DNA of 64,000 bases from CAVRXQ01 sp963838845 (GTDB lineage Bacteria > Actinomycetota > Acidimicrobiia > Acidimicrobiales > Bog-793): NCBI GenBank assembly GCA_963838845.1, contig CAWISR010000003.1:372001-436000 (forward strand), in the 5' to 3' direction. Of this stretch, positions 44,137 to 53,019 are shown one piece after another (position 1 is the stretch's first letter; each line of letters opens with the position of its first letter). Made by a program: the position numbers and the translations under genes. The notes beneath the pieces were generated by a model. It had not been told where the DNA came from. It searched no databases and worked only from the letters and a program-made list of their open reading frames with translations.

Positions 44137-44900
44137 CGGGCTGGCCGCTCTCCTTGTTTCGTGCCTGCGCTGCTCGTCGCGGCGACAGGCGTGGGTTCGT
44201 CGTGGGCGCGTCGAGCAGCCCGACGGGGTCGTGGCGTCGACGGCGGAGGTGTTTCAAGTCGTTCGAGCAGGTGGCGCTCGCGTTCAAGGAGCCGCTCCAC
44301 CCAGGAAAGGTCGGCAGCGATGGTGTCTTTCGCGTGCTCGGCGAGCGAGAGTTCGTAGTCGTCCATCGGTCGCTGTGGCCGGACGAGTGACCGCTCCGAG
44401 CGCTGCAGGCGGTCGATCAGCTGGCTGCGGCGCCGCTCGAGCAGCCGCACCCGCGCTTGCGGGCTGAGGTGCTTCGCGAACGCGAGTCGAAGCGAGAAGC
44501 CTTTCGGATCCTCGGCGGGCCCGTCGTTCGACTCGAGCAGCTCCTCGAAGAGGTGTTCGCCGCTGGGTGTGATCGCGTAGACCTTGCGCGCCCTCGTCGA
44601 TCGAGCCCCCAACGCCGCCGCGGCGTCACCGAGCGATCGGCGGGCGACGATCGCGGCACGCTCGCCGGCGAGTGAACCGGTGAGGGGGAGAGGCTCCTCA
44701 CGACGGCGAGAACGGCGCGCCGAGACCGCGGGTTCGAGGGTGCTGAGCGCACCGGCCGCCTCGAGGCGGGCGAGCGCAGGGTAGAGCGAGCCGAACGACA
44801 GGTTCGAGAGCACCCCAAAGTCCTCGCGGAGGGACTTGCGGATCTCATAGCCGTGCATCGGCCGCTCTTTCAGCAACCCCAGGATTGCGAGTTCGAGCAC
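44133..44900 (-). CDS. PadR-family transcriptional regulator
   Basis: 255 residues. N-terminal winged helix MLELAILGLLKERPMHGYEI, SFGSLYPALARLEAAG, with a charged insertion before KVYAITPSGEHLFEELL. The C-terminal coiled region ends in a basic tail. PadR upstream of ino1 is conserved in actinobacteria (Rv0047c-Rv0046c), suggesting control of inositol synthesis. Confidence 0.92.
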   Translation of the reverse strand: MLELAILGLLKERPMHGYEIRKSLREDFGVLSNLSFGSLYPALARLEAAGALSTLEPAVSARRSRRREEPLPLTGSLAGERAAIVARRSLGDAAAALGARSTRARKVYAITPSGEHLFEELLESNDGPAEDPKGFSLRLAFAKHLSPQARVRLLERRRSQLIDRLQRSERSLVRPQRPMDDYELSLAEHAKDTIAADLSWVERLLERERHLLERLETPPPSTPRPRRAARRAHDEPTPVAATSSAGTKQGERPAR

Positions 44901-45009
44901 GAACCCATATTACACGGCGATGTATCGAATCGATATGTCGATCCGATGACGAACGCGTTTTCGAACGACGGGCCTTCCCCGGGGGAAAGCAGCCTTTACC
45001 GCACCACCT

Positions 45010-45024
45010 GGCAGGTAGCCTGCC
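45010..45024 (+). promoter_or_regulatory. Inverted repeat just upstream of the DUF5318 start
   Basis: GGCAGG-TAG-CCTGCC forms a perfect six-base stem four bases before the GTG at 45029. It occupies the ribosome-binding region, so it could be an operator or could mask translation. Confidence 0.45.
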
Positions 45025-45028
45025 GAAC

Positions 45029-45445
45029 GTGCATCCGGGTTCGGAGTCCGACGCCGAGCGTTCCGCCCCGCGAGGTCTCGGCCAGATCGAGTACCGGCTC
45101 GCCCGCGACTCGGTCGTCCGGGAATTCCACAATGGGCGTCTCTCCCGCATCGACGTCTGCGATGCGCATCCCGAACTGTTGCGCGTGGCCCGCAATTTGG
45201 GCCATGTCACCGAGGTGGACTGCCCGATCTGCGAGCAGGCGAAGGTCGTCCACGTCGCCTTCGCCTTTGGCAACCGTCTCCCCCCGGGCGGTCGGGCGCT
45301 GCCGATGAACGGTGGCATCCGCGACCTCGCGGGCCACCGCGAGGACGTCGCGTTCTATGTCGTCGAGGTGTGCATCGCGTGTTCGTGGAATCACGTCTTA
45401 CGGATGTTCACGGGTCGAGTCGCCAGGAGACGCCCCGCCGTCTAG
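45029..45445 (+). CDS. DUF5318 zinc-ribbon-like protein
   Basis: 138 residues from GTG 45029. Typical actinobacterial DUF5318 sequence: IEYRLARDSVVREFHNGRLS, DVCDAHPELLRVARNLG, and two Cys pairs CPIC and CIAC that likely bind zinc. Function unknown, but found next to padR/ino1 in mycobacteria as well. Upstream in-frame codons back to 44885 are probably non-coding. Confidence 0.82.
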   Translation: MHPGSESDAERSAPRGLGQIEYRLARDSVVREFHNGRLSRIDVCDAHPELLRVARNLGHVTEVDCPICEQAKVVHVAFAFGNRLPPGGRALPMNGGIRDLAGHREDVAFYVVEVCIACSWNHVLRMFTGRVARRRPAV

Positions 45446-45529
45446 TCCTCGAGTCCCGGTCCCAAGGATCACCGAGATAGCCTGGTCTTGCCGCCGGTAG
45501 CCAGCTGCACTGGACGGCAGGAGGTCGAG

Positions 45530-46390
45530 ATGACCGGACCCGTGACAGTTCCTTCGGTCGCGAGCCGCAAGCGTGCCCGCGGCGACGAACCGATCGTGAT
45601 GGTCACCGCGTACGACGAGCCCTTCGCCCGCTTCGCCGACGAGGCAGGGGTCGACCTCATCCTTGTTGGTGACTCGGTGGCCGACAACGTCCTCGGATAC
45701 GAGAACACCCTCCAAGTCGAGGTCGCGCAGATCGCACACCACGTGGGAGCGGTTGCCCGAGCTCGGACGCGTGCGCTCGTTGTCGCCGACCTTCCCTGGA
45801 TGAGCTACCACCTCGACCCGCTCGACGCGGTGCGCAACGCGGCGACGCTGATCCGCGCCGGCGCGAAGGCGGTGAAGCTCGAAGGCGGGCGCCGGCGGCT
45901 GCCGGTGATCCACGCTCTTTTGGATGCTGAGATCCCGGTGATGGGACACCTCGGGCTCACCCCGCAGTCGGTGCTCGTCTTCGGGGGGTTCCGGATCCAG
46001 GGGCGCGCGCCCGAAGCCGCGCTCGCGCTCGAGCTCGATGCGAAGGCCCTCGACGCGGCAGGCGTGTTCGCGATCGTCCTCGAGGGCGTGCCCGACCGCC
46101 TCGCCGAGCGGATCACCGAATCAGTCGAGATCCCGACGATCGGTATCGGCGCCGGCCCGCGTACCGACGGTCAGGTGCTCGTGATCCACGATCTCTTGGG
46201 GATGTCAGCCCGCCGGCCCGCGAAATTCGTGCGCCGCTACGCCGAGTTGGGAGATCTCGCGAGCGATGCGATCCGGCGCTTCGCCGCCGATGTGCGCAGT
46301 GGCTCATACCCCTCGGGCGACGAGAGCTACCACGCGTCCGACGAACTCGCGGAAGCGCTCGAAGAGGTTCATCGGGACGACACGCGGTAG
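45530..46390 (+). CDS. panB: Ketopantoate hydroxymethyltransferase
   Basis: 286 residues. Motifs MVTAYDEPFARFADEAGVD, ILVGDSVADNVLGYENTL, GAKAVKLEGG, MGHLGLTPQSV and PTIGIGAGPRTDGQVLV. First committed step of pantothenate synthesis: ketoisovalerate plus methylene-THF to ketopantoate. ATG 45530 with GGAGG five bases upstream. No panC or panD in the window. It sits where ponA occurs in mycobacteria. Confidence 0.95.
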   Translation: MTGPVTVPSVASRKRARGDEPIVMVTAYDEPFARFADEAGVDLILVGDSVADNVLGYENTLQVEVAQIAHHVGAVARARTRALVVADLPWMSYHLDPLDAVRNAATLIRAGAKAVKLEGGRRRLPVIHALLDAEIPVMGHLGLTPQSVLVFGGFRIQGRAPEAALALELDAKALDAAGVFAIVLEGVPDRLAERITESVEIPTIGIGAGPRTDGQVLVIHDLLGMSARRPAKFVRRYAELGDLASDAIRRFAADVRSGSYPSGDESYHASDELAEALEEVHRDDTR

Positions 46391-46545
46391 GCCGCGCGCA
46401 ACGCCGGGTCGCGACGATCGTGACGTGGGTCACCGATCAGGCGGCGAACGTACTCGGCTACGATGCGTGCGTCCTGACCACCCCTGCTCCGGCGTGACCG
46501 GAGCCCCGGGCACTGCTGCGCCGGGTCCAGAGGAGGTGAGCCGCC

Positions 46546-46872
46546 CTGCGGCCCTACGAAATTGCCGTCATCTTCGATGCCGGCCTCGATGAGAACGACA
46601 TCAAAGCGACGACCGATCGCGTGAGCGAGATCGTCCAGTCCGTCGGTGGTTCGGTGAGCGGAATCGAACGCTGGGGCCGACGTGCCTTCGCGTACGAGCT
46701 GAAGCACCGCGGCGAGGGCATCTACCTGTTTATCGACGTCGTCGCGACGCCTGAAGCGATCGCGGAGGCGGATCGGTTCCTCTCGTTGTCCGACGAGGTG
46801 CTGCGCCACCGGGTTATCCGCAAACCGGACAAGATCGCCGGCCAAGCGCAAGCGTCGACTCCAACGAGCTAG
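46546..46872 (+). CDS. rpsF: 30S ribosomal protein S6, apparent CTG start
   Basis: 108 residues. Starts (CTG)RPYEIAVIFDAGLD; RWGRRAFAYELKHRGEGIYL and VLRHRVIRKPD are typical S6. In frame, TGA lies at 46537-46539 only nine bases upstream, so initiation must fall at CTG 46546 (after AGGAGG with a nine-base gap) unless a base is wrong. One extra C in the CCC at 46544-46546 would hide a GTG start at 46536. Opens the rpsF-ssb-rpsR-rplI operon. Confidence 0.95.
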   Translation: MRPYEIAVIFDAGLDENDIKATTDRVSEIVQSVGGSVSGIERWGRRAFAYELKHRGEGIYLFIDVVATPEAIAEADRFLSLSDEVLRHRVIRKPDKIAGQAQASTPTS

Positions 46873-46890
46873 CGAGCAAAAGAGGCAGCT

Positions 46891-47355
46891 ATGGCGAACG
46901 GAAACAACGTCGTGCTGATTGGCAACGTCACGCGCGACCCCGAACTGCGGTTCACCCCGTCCGGGCAGGCGACCGCGAGCTTCGGCCTTGCGGTGAATCG
47001 GCGCTGGCAGAACCGCCAGACCCAAGAGTGGGAGGAAGCGACGTCGTTTTTCGACGTCGTCTGCTGGCGCGAGCTTGCCGAGAACGTCTCCGAATCAGTG
47101 ACGAAAGGTGCTCGCCTCATCGTCAGTGGGCGGCTCGAGCAGCGGTCGTGGGAGACCCCCGACGGCGACAAGCGCTCGAAGGTCGAGGTCGTCGCAGACG
47201 AACTCGGCCCGAGCTTGCGGTGGGCGACAGCCCAGGTGATGAAGAACGAGCGCCGCGGACCGGGTGGTGACGGTCGTCCCGCAGGTGGCGCGGGCAGCGG
47301 GCGTAGACCGTCGAGCGCCCAAACGGGGACGTCTGAAGACGAGGAGCCATTCTGA
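46891..47355 (+). CDS. ssb: Single-stranded DNA-binding protein
   Basis: 154 residues. OB-fold with NVVLIGNVTRDPELRFTPSG and SGRLEQRSWETPDG, a Gly-rich linker, and the acidic protein-interaction tip EDEEPF. ATG 46891; stop shares a base with the rpsR ATG (TGATG). Confidence 0.97.
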   Translation: MANGNNVVLIGNVTRDPELRFTPSGQATASFGLAVNRRWQNRQTQEWEEATSFFDVVCWRELAENVSESVTKGARLIVSGRLEQRSWETPDGDKRSKVEVVADELGPSLRWATAQVMKNERRGPGGDGRPAGGAGSGRRPSSAQTGTSEDEEPF

Positions 47356-47843
47356 TGGCAAGGAACAACGATCGGGAGCGCACGAGTCGTCGCGTGCCGA
47401 AGGACAACGGGCGGCGCCAGAAAAAAAAGGTATGCGTCTTTTGCCGCGACAGCATCGACTTCGTCGATTACAAGGACGTGAATCTGCTTCGAAAATTCAT
47501 CTCCGACCGCGGCAAGATCAGGGCGCGCCGGGTCTCCGGCAACTGCGCGCAGCATCAGCGCGCCGTCGCCCGCGCGATCAAGACGACGCGGGAGCTCGCG
47601 CTCTTGCCGTACACCCAGCGCACGACGAACGAGCGCCCGGGTGGACGGGGCGGCGGTCGGGGCGGCCGCGGTCCCGGTCGGTTCGAGACGCGCCCCGCGC
47701 CGGAGGAGGTAGGGGCGGCCAGTGCAGCGGACACCGACGTCGAGGTCGACGTAGACCACTCGGTCGAGCCGCTCGAGGACGCCCGGCTCGAGGACGCGCC
47801 GGTCGAGGCGGCGGTTGGCGCCGCGGAGGAGTCCGCCGAATGA
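47355..47843 (+). CDS. rpsR: 30S ribosomal protein S18 with long C-terminal extension
   Basis: The S18 core covers residues 1-about 87: KKKVCVFCRDSIDFVDYKDV, NLLRKFISDRGKI, NCAQHQRAVARAI, ELALLPYT, with the Cys-type zinc ligands retained. A further 75 residues follow: a Gly/Arg stretch (GGRGGGRGGRGPGRF) then an acidic tail rich in Glu, Asp and Ala. Usual S18 ends after the core. ATGA overlap with rplI. Confidence 0.95.
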   Translation: MARNNDRERTSRRVPKDNGRRQKKKVCVFCRDSIDFVDYKDVNLLRKFISDRGKIRARRVSGNCAQHQRAVARAIKTTRELALLPYTQRTTNERPGGRGGGRGGRGPGRFETRPAPEEVGAASAADTDVEVDVDHSVEPLEDARLEDAPVEAAVGAAEESAE

Positions 47844-48283
47844 GGGTGGTGCTTCGCAGCGATCTCGAAGGGATCGGCAAGCGCGGCGACGTCGTCGAGG
47901 TTGCGGACGGTCACGCCCGCAACTACCTGCTGCCGAGCGGACACGCCTTTCCTGCCACCGCGAAGGTTCTCGATCAGGCAAGCAAGATGCGCCGTGCCCG
48001 CGATGTCGCCGACGAGCGCGCCCGTCAAGCCGCGGAATCCATCGCTCAGCAACTCGTCCCCGTCACGATTTCCATTACCGCGCGTGTCGGTCGGAACGGT
48101 CGGCTGTTCGGATCTGTCACCGCGGCTGAAATCGTGGCGGCGGTCGAAGCACAGACTGGCGTCGCTCTCGATCGGCACAAACTGGTCATCCGCGATCCGA
48201 TCCGTTCGGTCGGCACGCATGAGGTCGGTGTGCGTCTCCATCCTGACGTGGAATTCGCGATCACGATCGAGGTTTCGGGCTAG
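47840..48283 (+). CDS. rplI: 50S ribosomal protein L9
   Basis: 147 residues, start MRVVLRSDLEGIGKRGDVVE, then DGHARNYLLPSGHAF, and a C-terminal domain with GRLFGSVTAAEI. Canonical. Ends the ribosomal/ssb operon. Confidence 0.96.
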   Translation: MRVVLRSDLEGIGKRGDVVEVADGHARNYLLPSGHAFPATAKVLDQASKMRRARDVADERARQAAESIAQQLVPVTISITARVGRNGRLFGSVTAAEIVAAVEAQTGVALDRHKLVIRDPIRSVGTHEVGVRLHPDVEFAITIEVSG

Positions 48284-48297
48284 ACGACGAGCGCTCG

Positions 48298-48317
48298 TTG
48301 GTCGCGGATGCGACCAA
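48298..48317 (+). terminator. Hairpin after rplI
   Basis: TTGGTCGC-GGAT-GCGACCAA, an eight-base perfect stem 15 bases after the rplI stop, preceded by the palindrome ACGAGCGCTCGT. No long T-run. Probable operon end; 48318-48524 then contains the dnaB promoter and no gene. Confidence 0.6.
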
Positions 48318-48524
48318 TGAATCCCTCTGACCTGGGCGTTCATACAGCCTGCGCGTACCGTGCATGGAGATGGGACGCTTTCGGTGGTGCATTGCTGAGG
48401 CTGCGTTGGCGCAATTCACAGGCGTGACGGCGTTCTTCACCGTGAAGTCACAGGGCGGCAGCGGTTATCCCGAGGGCTATCCGGAACATACGGGCGTAGT
48501 GCCCCACAGCTCGGGACGGGCAGT

Positions 48525-49911
48525 GTGAGCGGCGCCATGCTCCAGCCGCTCGACGAGACGAAGCGACGCCCGCGTCGCTCCTCGGCGATGGCGACGACGG
48601 GTCGCGTGCCACCGCACAATCTCGAAGCCGAAGAATCGCTGCTCGGCGCGATGCTGTTGTCACACGACGCGATCGCGATTGGCATCGAAAAGTGCACCCG
48701 CGTGGATTTCTACAAGCCGTCGCACGCTCTCGTCTTCGACGCGATCGAGACGTTGTTCGGTCGCGCCGAGCCCGCCGACGCAGTGAGCGTCGCCGAGGAA
48801 CTGCGCCGACGAGGCGTGCTGGAAGAGATCGGCGGGGCGGCGGTGCTCGCGACGCTTCAGTCGAAGACGGCGGCGATCTCAAGTACTCCGAGATACGCCC
48901 GTATCGTCGTCGAAAATGCCCTGCTCAGGCGCCTGATCGGCGTGGCGAATGAGATCGCCGAGATCGGCTACGGGCTCCCAGAGGACGTCTCGGAGGCGAT
49001 CGACCACGCCGAGCAGATGGTGTACGACGTTGCCCGTCACCAGGCGACAGACACCGTTGAGCCGATAAACGACCTTCTCGGCCGAACGCTCGACGAACTC
49101 GAGCGGCTGTACGAACGTGGCGAATCGATCACCGGAGTGCCGACGGGATACCACGATCTCGACGAGAAGCTGTCGGGACTGCAGGCATCGAACCTCGTGA
49201 TCGTCGGTGCGCGACCGTCGATGGGGAAGACCGCGTTCGCACTCGGGCTCGCCGCGCATGCGGCAATGCAAGGCACTCCGGTGCTGTTCTTTTCATTGGA
49301 GATGGGCCATCTAGAGATTGCACAGCGTGTGCTCTGCGGCGAGGCGCAAGTCGACCAGACGCGATTGCGCAACGGAAAGCTGCGTGATGCCGACTGGCGG
49401 AAGATCTCCAACGCGATCGGGCGGATCGGCGCGTCGAAGCTCTATATCGATGACAACCCGAATGCAACAGTGATGGACATGCGCGCGAAGGCGCGCCGCA
49501 TGCGCAGTCGCGACGGACTCGGACTCGTCGTCGTCGACTACCTGCAGCTGATGCGGTCGCCGTCGAGTGCGGAGAACCGACAGGTTGAGATCTCCGAGAT
49601 CAGCCGTGGCCTGAAGATCCTCGCCCGCGAATTGAAGATCCCCGTCGTCGCGTTCGAGCCAGCTCTCGCGGGCGCTCGAGACCCGTTCGGACAAACGTCC
49701 GGTGCTCGCCGACCTGCGTGAGTCGGGCGCGATCGAGCAGGACGCCGACGTGGTGCTGTTCATCAACCGCGACGAGGTCTACAACCCGGACACGCCAGAA
49801 AAGGGCACGGCGCAGATTCAGATCGCGAAGCACCGCAACGGACCGATTGGCCAGGTCACGCTGGCGTTCGTTCCCGAGCACGCCCGATTTGGCAACCTCG
49901 CCCGGGTCTGA
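48525..49911 (+). CDS. dnaB: Replicative DNA helicase DnaB, interrupted by one frame change
   Basis: Hexameric replicative helicase. N-terminal domain PHNLEAEESLLGAMLLS; Walker A GARPSMGKTAFAL; LFFSLEMGHLEIAQR; Walker B LVVVDYLQLM. After ELKIPVVA (49652-49654, GCGTTCGAG) the frame shifts, then continues as SSQLSRALETRSDKRPVLAD to GLIRDE-like FINRDEVYNP and the end. Length 1387 bases (3n+1) fits one extra T. GTG at 48525 or ATG at 48537. No intein found. Likely a sequencing indel. Confidence 0.95.
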
Positions 49912-49978
49912 TCCACAGGCGACCGCCCCCTTAATCTCAGATTCCACACAGCGTATTCTCAGAAGTTCGGGCAAAAAT

Positions 49979-50686
49979 GTGCCTGTGCAGTCGGGGACTG
50001 GCGCCCGCGTCCTCGTCGTCGACGACGAGCAGAACATCACCGACCTCGTCGCGACGGCGCTCCGTTACGAAGGCTTCGAGGTGTCGACGGCTTCGACCGG
50101 CCGGCAGGCGCTTGAGGGAGTGGAGCGAAACCGGCCCGATCTTCTTGTCCTCGACATCATGCTTCCCGACGTCGACGGATTCGAGATCGCGCGCCGGTTG
50201 CGCCAGGACGGGCGTCGCGTGCCGATCTTGTTCCTCACCGCGAAGGACGCGACCGAGGACAAGGTGCGTGGACTCACGCTCGGTGGGGATGACTACGTGA
50301 CGAAGCCTTTCAGCCTCGAAGAGCTCGTCGCGCGGGTGCGTGCTGTACTCCGCCGCACCGGCAACGGCGCGACGAGTGGAGCGCGACTGTCGTTCGCCGA
50401 TCTCGAACTCGACGAGGAGACGCACGAGGTTTTCCGCGGGAAGACCCTGATCGATCTCACGCCGACCGAGTTCAAGCTGTTGCGATACTTCTTGTTGAAT
50501 CCGCGCAGGGTGCTTTCAAAGTCCCAGATCCTCGACTACGTGTGGGAGTACGACTTCGGAGGGGACGCGAACGTCGTCGAGACATACGTGAGCTACCTGC
50601 GGAAAAAGATCGACAAGCTCGGCCCGCCTCTCATTCACACGCTGCGCGGGGTCGGCTACAGCCTGCGGATTCCGCAGGGCACCTGA
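49979..50686 (+). CDS. OmpR-family response regulator
   Basis: About 235 residues. Receiver domain VLVVDDEQNITDLV with phospho-acceptor Asp 59 (LVLDIMLPD), LTAKDA and DDYVTKPF. The C-terminal winged helix ends VVETYVSYLRKKID and TLRGVGYSLR. GTG at 49979. It lies 13 bases before its histidine kinase. The target stimulus is unknown. Confidence 0.93.
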   Translation: MPVQSGTGARVLVVDDEQNITDLVATALRYEGFEVSTASTGRQALEGVERNRPDLLVLDIMLPDVDGFEIARRLRQDGRRVPILFLTAKDATEDKVRGLTLGGDDYVTKPFSLEELVARVRAVLRRTGNGATSGARLSFADLELDEETHEVFRGKTLIDLTPTEFKLLRYFLLNPRRVLSKSQILDYVWEYDFGGDANVVETYVSYLRKKIDKLGPPLIHTLRGVGYSLRIPQGT

Positions 50687-50699
50687 ACACGTCCACCTG

Positions 50700-52262
50700 A
50701 TGGAGACACTCGGGCGGGTGAGATCGGCGATCTCCCGCCACTGGCGGACGATGTCGCTGCGCGCGCGCCTCAGCATCGGTCTCGTACTCGTGACCGCGGT
50801 CGGCTTGGTTGTCGCCGATGTCATCATCTACGGCCAGATCGAGTCCTACCTCTCCGGACAGGTTGACTCCGAGCTACAGACGACGCTCAACACCGTCATC
50901 GATGAGATGACTTCCGGGCCATTCCGCCAGTTCAACTTCAGCAACACCGCGCCGCTCGGTACCTACGGCGCGTTCGTTTCCGCATCTGGGACCGTCCAGC
51001 ACACCTCGACGAATCTCATCGCGCCGCCCCCGACGCTGCCATCGTGGGTCGAGACCGCTTCGCCCCCGACGGGTGTGACGCGGTACTTCTCGGCGTCGGC
51101 GGAAGGCGAAGCAGCGTTCCGCTATCGCGTTCTCGTGCGTTCCGGGACCCTCAATGAATTCGGCCAGCCGTCGGTGAACGGGTACGTGCTCGTCGCGGTT
51201 CCGATCCAGTCACTCGATGCGACCCTCACTCGGCTGACCGCGATCGACGTCGCGGTATCGGCGGTCGTTCTCCTCGTGCTGGCGTTCGTCGGGTACGGCG
51301 TCGTCCGCATCGGCATGAGGCCGCTCGAAGAGATCGAACGGACCGCAGGCGCGATCGCCGCGGGTGATCTGTCACAACGCGTCGAGCGCGAGGACGACCG
51401 CACCGAGGTCGGCCGGCTCGGAGCGTCCTTGAACGAGATGCTCCAGCAGATCGACCGTGCCTTCAACGAACAACGAGCCTCAGAGGACCGGCTGCGGCAG
51501 TTCCTCGCCGACGCCTCGCACGAGCTCCGCACGCCGATCACCTCGATCCGCGGTTATTCGGAGCTGTTCCGACGCGGAGCCGCCGCGCGACCCGACGACC
51601 TCGCGGCTTCGATGCGGAGGATCGAGGAGGAAGCGACGCGGATGGGCGTGCTCGTCGACGACCTGTTGCTGCTCGCGCGCCTCGATCAGGGACGAACGCT
51701 CGACCACCGCCCGGTCGATCTCGCCGCCCTCGCTCGCGAGGCGGTACAGCAAGCCGAGGTCGTCTCGCCGTCGCGCCCGATCGCCCTCGAGGCGACGGAA
51801 CCGGTCGTCGTGACGGGCGACGAGCAGCGCCTTCGCCAGGTCGTCTCGAACCTCGTGGGCAACGCGATCGCGCACACGCCGGACGGGGCGGCGATTGCGG
51901 TCTCGGTCAAATCGTCGGACGGTTGTGCTCGTCTCGTCGTTCGCGACGAGGGTCCAGGAGTCGCCGAAGCGCACCGCGGACGGATCTTCGAGCGCTTCTA
52001 TCGCGCCGATCCCTCGCGAGCGCGGGAAAGCGGCGGGGCAGGTCTTGGCCTTTCGATCGTCGCGTCGATCGCCGCAGCGCACGGCGGGCGCGCTTTCCTC
52101 GAATCTGATGGCCATCCGGGCGCGACCTTCGTTGTCGAGATCCCGCTCTCGACGGTCCCCGAAGCGCACGACGTCGTCGTCACGGTGAATCGCGACGGAC
52201 TCGACGGCGACGACGAGTCAGCGTTTCTCAGCGATGGTGACGCCGTCGCCGATCGGAAGTAG
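50700..52262 (+). CDS. Membrane sensor histidine kinase
   Basis: 520 residues. Transmembrane helices near 24-44 and 183-203 enclose an extracytoplasmic sensor domain of about 140 residues. HAMP domain, then HisKA with phosphorylated His 274 (DASHELRTPITSIRGYS), and HATPase with NLVGNAIAHTPDG, DEGPGVAEAHRGRIFERFYR and GLGLSI. Partner of the preceding regulator. The last 45 bases overlap the convergent O-methyltransferase gene. Confidence 0.93.
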   Translation: METLGRVRSAISRHWRTMSLRARLSIGLVLVTAVGLVVADVIIYGQIESYLSGQVDSELQTTLNTVIDEMTSGPFRQFNFSNTAPLGTYGAFVSASGTVQHTSTNLIAPPPTLPSWVETASPPTGVTRYFSASAEGEAAFRYRVLVRSGTLNEFGQPSVNGYVLVAVPIQSLDATLTRLTAIDVAVSAVVLLVLAFVGYGVVRIGMRPLEEIERTAGAIAAGDLSQRVEREDDRTEVGRLGASLNEMLQQIDRAFNEQRASEDRLRQFLADASHELRTPITSIRGYSELFRRGAAARPDDLAASMRRIEEEATRMGVLVDDLLLLARLDQGRTLDHRPVDLAALAREAVQQAEVVSPSRPIALEATEPVVVTGDEQRLRQVVSNLVGNAIAHTPDGAAIAVSVKSSDGCARLVVRDEGPGVAEAHRGRIFERFYRADPSRARESGGAGLGLSIVASIAAAHGGRAFLESDGHPGATFVVEIPLSTVPEAHDVVVTVNRDGLDGDDESAFLSDGDAVADRK

Positions 52263-52883
52263 CACCGAACGCACGCGCTCGTCGGAGGCCACGCGGTCGT
52301 TGAACGTGCGGATCGCGACGACCGCGTCTTCGCGATCCGCGCCGTCGACGACGCGGCCGGACTGCAAGGTGTTGTCGGCGAGCAGGATCCCGCCGGGCCG
52401 TAGACGCGGTATGAGGGCCTCGTAGTACGCCGGGTAGCTGACCTTGTCGGCGTCGACGAACGCGAGGTCAAAGACAAGACCCTTCAGGGTTGCAAGCGTC
52501 TCCAGTGCCGGGCCAAGGCGAAGCTCGATCCGGTCCGCCACACCCGCCCGATCCCAGAACTCCCGGGCGATCCCCGTCCACTCCCCGCTCACGTCGCAGC
52601 AGATGAGGCGGGTTCCCGGACCCATCCCGCGGGCGAGCGAGAGCGCCGACCGGCCGGTGAACGTTCCGATCTCGATCGCGAGCTCGGCGTGCATCGACCG
52701 CGCGAGGAACTCGAAGAACAGTGCCTGGTCATCGCCGATCGCCATTGAGGCGTGTTCACCGGCGAGCGTCGCCGTCGCAGCTCGCAACTCCAAGGCGACC
52801 TCGTCGGGAGGGGTGAAGTGCGCGGCGCAGTAGTCCGACAGCGCCGCCGGAATGAACTCGTTACGCGTGACAACGTTTGTCAC
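52218..52883 (-). CDS. O-methyltransferase (SAM-dependent, class I)
   Basis: About 221 residues of the COMT-like Methyltransf_3 type: MAIGDDQALFFEFLARSM, AIEIGTFTGRSALSLARG, LICCDVSGEW, DLAFVDADKVSYPAYYEA, GGILLADNTLQSGRV. Usual substrates are catechols or related small molecules; the actual one cannot be told. GTG at 52883 has GAGG five bases upstream; GTG 52889 is an alternative. Divergent from the aldo/keto reductase. Confidence 0.88.
   Translation of the reverse strand: MTNVVTRNEFIPAALSDYCAAHFTPPDEVALELRAATATLAGEHASMAIGDDQALFFEFLARSMHAELAIEIGTFTGRSALSLARGMGPGTRLICCDVSGEWTGIAREFWDRAGVADRIELRLGPALETLATLKGLVFDLAFVDADKVSYPAYYEALIPRLRPGGILLADNTLQSGRVVDGADREDAVVAIRTFNDRVASDERVRSVLLPIGDGVTIAEKR
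52867..52883. promoter_or_regulatory. Perfect inverted repeat at the O-methyltransferase start codon
   Basis: GTGACAA-CGT-TTGTCAC: seven-base arms with a three-base spacer, coinciding with the GTG start of the O-methyltransferase and lying in the divergent interval to the reductase. Operator for a dimeric repressor, or chance within coding sequence. Confidence 0.35.
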
Positions 52884-53019
52884 CGTCACCTCGCTGGGGT
52901 TGAGAACGGCGCTCGGGCCGCGCTTTGCAGTGGGGATCGCATCGGTACGATCGCCGAAGGGCCCGGGTCGCGCAAGTGGGTGCTCTCTGCTCGTCGGCTC
53001 CGAATCTGAGGAGGCAGCG

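Noticed and set aside
46544..46548. rpsF start at GTG 46536 by assuming one wrong base
   Set aside because: Kept only as an alternative: the GTG would overlap the ribosome site with no spacer, so CTG with AGGAGG nine bases away fits better as written.
48525..49911. Intein or split gene explaining the dnaB break
   Set aside because: The two halves join within a few bases with no inserted sequence; a one-base indel explains it.
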